Origin: Alnus glutinosa
Lineage: Eukaryota; Streptophyta; Magnoliopsida; Fagales; Betulaceae
Assembly: GCF_958979055.1 (NCBI RefSeq)
Contig: NC_084892.1
Location: 4,853,501-4,917,500, forward strand
Reading direction: 5' to 3'
DNA: 64,000 nt
Part shown: piece by piece, positions 60,854-64,000 of the stretch
Layout: each line of letters starts with the position of its first letter
Position numbering within the stretch: position 1 is the first letter of the stretch
Notes under the pieces: generated by a model
The model's database searches: none
Seen by the model: the letters and a program-made list of their open reading frames with translations, nothing else
What the model was told of the DNA's origin: nothing
Program-made: the position numbers and the translations under genes

Positions 60854-61587
60854 GATTGGGAAATGCTTGTAGAGTTGTACAGTAGTCGTAATTGTAACTC
60901 GTCAAGCACTCTGTGCATGCATCAATGGGATGTTTGAATGACTGCAAACATGTCAAGCACTCTCTATTAAAATTGACTTTAGCACTAATTCATGCATAAA
61001 TAAGTATATAGTGTATATACGGCAGGAAGTCAAGTCACCACACCAATGAAGAACCCTATTGGAATTGAGTGCTTGGCAACGATCAATGCCTCAATTGAAC
61101 TGGCCATGGTCACGCAGTACTCTACGGAGGGGAAGTCAAGTCACCACAGGAATAATCAACCGGCCTGCACCTAAAACACATCTGATTGCTTGTTATTTGG
61201 GGCACTTTCTCCGCACTATATACATTTTTCTTTGTGAGAATTGTTTTTTTTATTATTATTATTATTATTTCTCTTTTTTTCAAGGTAATTGAGTCAGCTT
61301 TCTTCTCATAATTGCTTGCCCTTTGACGAGGTCATGTGCGCATGTTGGCGTTAATTCTTGTCTTCTACTATCCCGGTGGTGGGGGTGGGGTGGGGGAAGA
61401 TTTGAATTTGAATAGTCGTAAGTTATGATCGTTTTATTTCTGACTTTGTCTTTGATGGACAACATTCATAAATTAGAATTTTTCATGTCGTGAATCAGCT
61501 TTTACACCAACTTAATTCTTAACTCATCAAACCTAAACATTACAACCCAAAAACCATGTTTTGACCGAAGAAATACTTGCAATAGAA
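60854..61587. other. Upstream region of gene 5
   Basis: No gene. The string gaagtcaagtcaccaca occurs twice (about 61026 and 61131). A block near 61170-61215 (catctgattgcttgttat, cactttctcc) is distantly related to the promoter-side region of genes 1-4. A (TTA)n tract lies at 61249-61268. Confidence 0.5.
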
Positions 61588-61623
61588 CACACACACACAT
61601 ACATACATACATACATACATACA

Positions 61624-61686
<63 letters not shown>
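61588..61686. repeat. Compound (AC)n-(CATA)n-(AT)n microsatellite
   Basis: Runs of acac, then about 13 copies of catacata, then an (AT)n tract. Confidence 0.95.
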
Positions 61687-61690
<4 letters not shown>

Positions 61691-61754
61691 CAATTTTTAG
61701 TTTAAATGAAAATACTTGCAATAGAATATATATATATAATTTCGTATTTTCAAA

Positions 61755-61905
61755 AAAACACATCATTGCCTGCGATTTGAAAATACATATTTTCTATGTT
61801 TTCAAATTACAATTTTTTAAAAACGCAATCCCAAAAAATTCATATTCTGCGATTTAGTTTAAAATCCCACTTTTTATATACAAAATTGCAGTGCCAAAGA
61901 CACTG
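61755..61905. mobile_element. Partial copy of the gcgatttt inverted-repeat family
   Basis: Contains tgcgatttgaaaatacat, cgcaatccc, ctgcgatttagtttaaaatc and ends near aaattgcagtgccaaagac, matching the right arm of the element at 15706-16445. Confidence 0.55.
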
Positions 61906-61972
61906 TTAATGACTCTTAATGAACAAATTAACTGACACTAAAACTTCAAAATGGAATCTGAGTTAAAATAAT

Positions 61973-62729
61973 GCTCCGTTTGTTTCGACGTAAAATATTT
62001 TTCATCGTAAAATATTTTCAATGAAATTATTTTTTAGAAAAAGTGATTTCCCTGAAAATATTTCTTGATGTTTGGCTCATACGAAAAAATCACCAACGAC
62101 GAAAAGCCATTGGTTATGAGATTCTGTTAATGGCCGCAAGATTTCGGCCACTTTCACTAGATTCCAGCTACTGTTGCCAGATTCCGGCAATGGAGGCCGG
62201 AATCCGGCGGCAATGGCTAGATTCCGACTAATTTAGGCGAAATCTGGTCCACCGGAATCTTGTGACGATGGGCGGATGTCGTCGAATTTCGGCACAAATT
62301 GCCAGATTCCGGCACCGGCTGGATTCCGACCTGTATTGCCAAAATTTGGGTTGCTGGATTCCGGCGGTGAATGCTAGATTCCAACGATGGCCCCCGGAAT
62401 CCAGCTAGTGCCGCCGAATCCGGCAATCAAATATCAAAATTCGGGGACCTTCAGTGGTAGATTCCTACAAACTCCAACAAACTCGGCTACCAACAAACTC
62501 CAATGCTCAGCGATGACAGATTCCTACAAACATGCGCGCAAGAATGAAGAGTTTAAATCCAAAAAACTATTTACAGTTTTTAAAATCGTAAATCGTTTTC
62601 CAAAAATTAAAGAGGCTTTTACGATCAAACTGAAAATGATTTCCGTTGACTATCATTTTTGTTACACTAAACACCGAAAAATACATAAAATATTTTTTAA
62701 AATATGTTTTACGCCCAAACAAACGGAAC
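61973..62729. mobile_element. Inverted-repeat DNA element with attccggc-type internal repeats
   Basis: Ends gctccgtttgtttcgacgta and, inverted, acgcccaaacaaacggaac, followed by matched aaaatatttt-rich inner arms. The core (62130-62420) is a degenerate series of agattccggc-like motifs. No transposase. No clear target duplication. Confidence 0.7.
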
Positions 62730-63337
62730 AGAATATAGGTTATAACATAAGTGATCACATAAGGCAAACAGTGTAGGGGAAAAAGTTTAAATTAACCATA
62801 TTAAAATACATTTTTCTTGTTACATAAAAAATTGACTGTAACATGATGACCAAGCTAGGATAGATCTGGCCCAAATTAATCACGGAGTTCTATATTATGC
62901 TAAAGCCCCATTGTTAACCCGTTTCGCCCATTGTAACAAATCAATATTTGTCCTTAACTAGATGAAGATGGCCATTTATTAGAATTCATGTAATTCTATG
63001 AGTAGCTAGATTTCTCGAAATCTTAACCATTATTTTAAAATTAAACGGCCGTGAAGATTTTGTCATATCATTATTTATTGTATTTATAATCAATTCTCAT
63101 GATAAATATGGTAAATAATGAAGTGATAAATGTTGATATAGTGAAATCTCTACTATTTAATTTGGAGAAATGATCCACATGTATAAGATGAACGCTAGAC
63201 TAACGTTATTGCAGTCTTAATCAAACTTTAGATTAATCTTTGTTAAAAAAAAATCAAAAATTAATTAGAATTGCTATGCACACGTCAACATTATAGGATA
63301 ATTATATAAAAAAAAAAAAACATAGTATATAATATTA
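62730..63337. other. Intergenic, no gene seen
   Basis: AT-rich with random short frames only. Confidence 0.5.
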
Positions 63338-63645
63338 GGGATAAATATATTTTAGCCCCCCAAACTACCACCCTTTTTCCGGATGGCCCCCCAAACTACC
63401 AATCCTTAGATTCTGGCCCCCCAAACTACCACTATCTGATTTTTTGGCCCCATTTGTTCATTTATGCCGTCAATTCTAAACAGAAATCCGAAAATACCCC
63501 TCATACATTGTGAAATTCTCAAGGTTAAGGGAGGGGTATTTTCGGGTTTTTGACCAATTCCTTTTAGAATTGACGGTATAAATAGACAGATGGAGCCAAA
63601 AAAATCAGAAAGTGGTAGTTTGGGGAGCTAAAATATATTTAACCC
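63338..63645. mobile_element. Mutator-type MITE with 9-base target duplication
   Basis: Ends gggataaatatattttagc and, inverted, gctaaaatatatttaaccc. Both are flanked by ataatatta (63329-63337 and 63646-63654). The motif ccccccaaactacca is repeated three times in the left arm. Confidence 0.92.
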
Positions 63646-64000
63646 ATAATATTACTTGTCACGTAGATATTTTATTCAATGTGAGATATTTTAATCTATG
63701 TGTGCGCGATTGATTGATTTCTTCTTTATTTGTTTGTCATCCAAATAATCATAATTTTAATTTGTCAAATATAATCTTATTACTGGCATTTCTATGAGAT
63801 AGTTAATAGGTTTGGTAATTCGGGTTCACGGGTCGGATTCATGGCAACTCGACCGAGCCAATTATGTAAACGGGTTTAACATGAACCCTCCCCGATTATT
63901 AATCGGGTTGAAACTCATGACCCGAACACGACCCAATTAATAATCGGGTAACTCGAACACAATCCGATAAACACGATTACTGAATTGTGAAGGACTAACC
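63646..64000. other. Intergenic; cgggt/acccg-rich sequence at the right edge
   Basis: From about 63810 short inverted motifs (attaatcgggtt, acccaattaataatcgggt, aacacgac) resemble the ends of common plant DNA transposons. The window stops before another end can be seen. Confidence 0.4.

Noticed and set aside
61502-61857. Repetitive Tyr/Met/Cys/Val and Thr/His/Ile frames
   Set aside because: Products of the compound CATA/AT microsatellite.

Overview
The window is nuclear DNA of a woody eudicot: AT-rich, intron-bearing genes with GT/AG junctions, many small inverted-repeat transposons, long (AT)n microsatellites, a Cassandra-type 5S-bearing LTR fragment and a 5.8S/ITS2 rDNA fragment. The species cannot be read from the sequence; a rosid fits, but that is a guess.

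Left third (1-22.9 kb): single-copy genes. A complete five-exon PAP16-like metallophosphatase lies at 2.0-6.9 kb (+). A five-exon IQ67-domain calmodulin-binding protein (IQD9/10 type) lies at 11.85-15.2 kb (+), with a spliced upstream ORF overlapping its start codon. A frameshifted kelch-repeat pseudogene lies at 17.6-18.9 kb (+). Between IQD and kelch is a terminal-inverted-repeat element that carries the 5' part of a kelch gene in antisense, followed by a poly(A)-ended LINE 3' end.

Middle and right (22.9-60.7 kb): a tandem array of five GH17 endo-beta-1,3-glucanase genes (PR-2 type, secreted, no CBM43, no C-terminal extension), all on the minus strand. Four units of 7.4-9.6 kb each carry one glucanase, an RNase-H-like retroelement remnant inside its intron, a broken exon-4 piece of the IQD gene and an antisense kelch fragment. 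The unit tail (IQD and kelch pieces) is homologous to the locus at 14.2-16.8 kb, so the duplicated block once included that neighbourhood. Units 2-4 are nearly identical, introns included. Gene 5 matches the others only from its 3' side to about 60.4 kb inside intron 1; its exon 1 and promoter are much more diverged.

The array records transposition, because sister units keep the empty sites: a 1.5-kb CACTA element in unit 5 (3-bp TSD), a 1.2-kb hAT element in unit 1 (8-bp TSD), and a 181-bp foldback in the intron of gene 1 (8-bp TSD). A 1.7-kb Mutator-like element sits at the array break between units 4 and 5.

The glucanases are probably a defence cluster: secreted beta-1,3-glucanases acting on fungal wall or callose glucan, with a TATA box and a W-box (WRKY site) conserved in genes 1-4. 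Genes 2-4 show a concerted shift from acidic to basic surface residues. I see no wholly new biological system. The most notable points are the composite duplication unit with gene fragments, the mosaic fifth gene, the transposon-borne antisense kelch fragment that was then amplified with the array, and the uORF on IQD.
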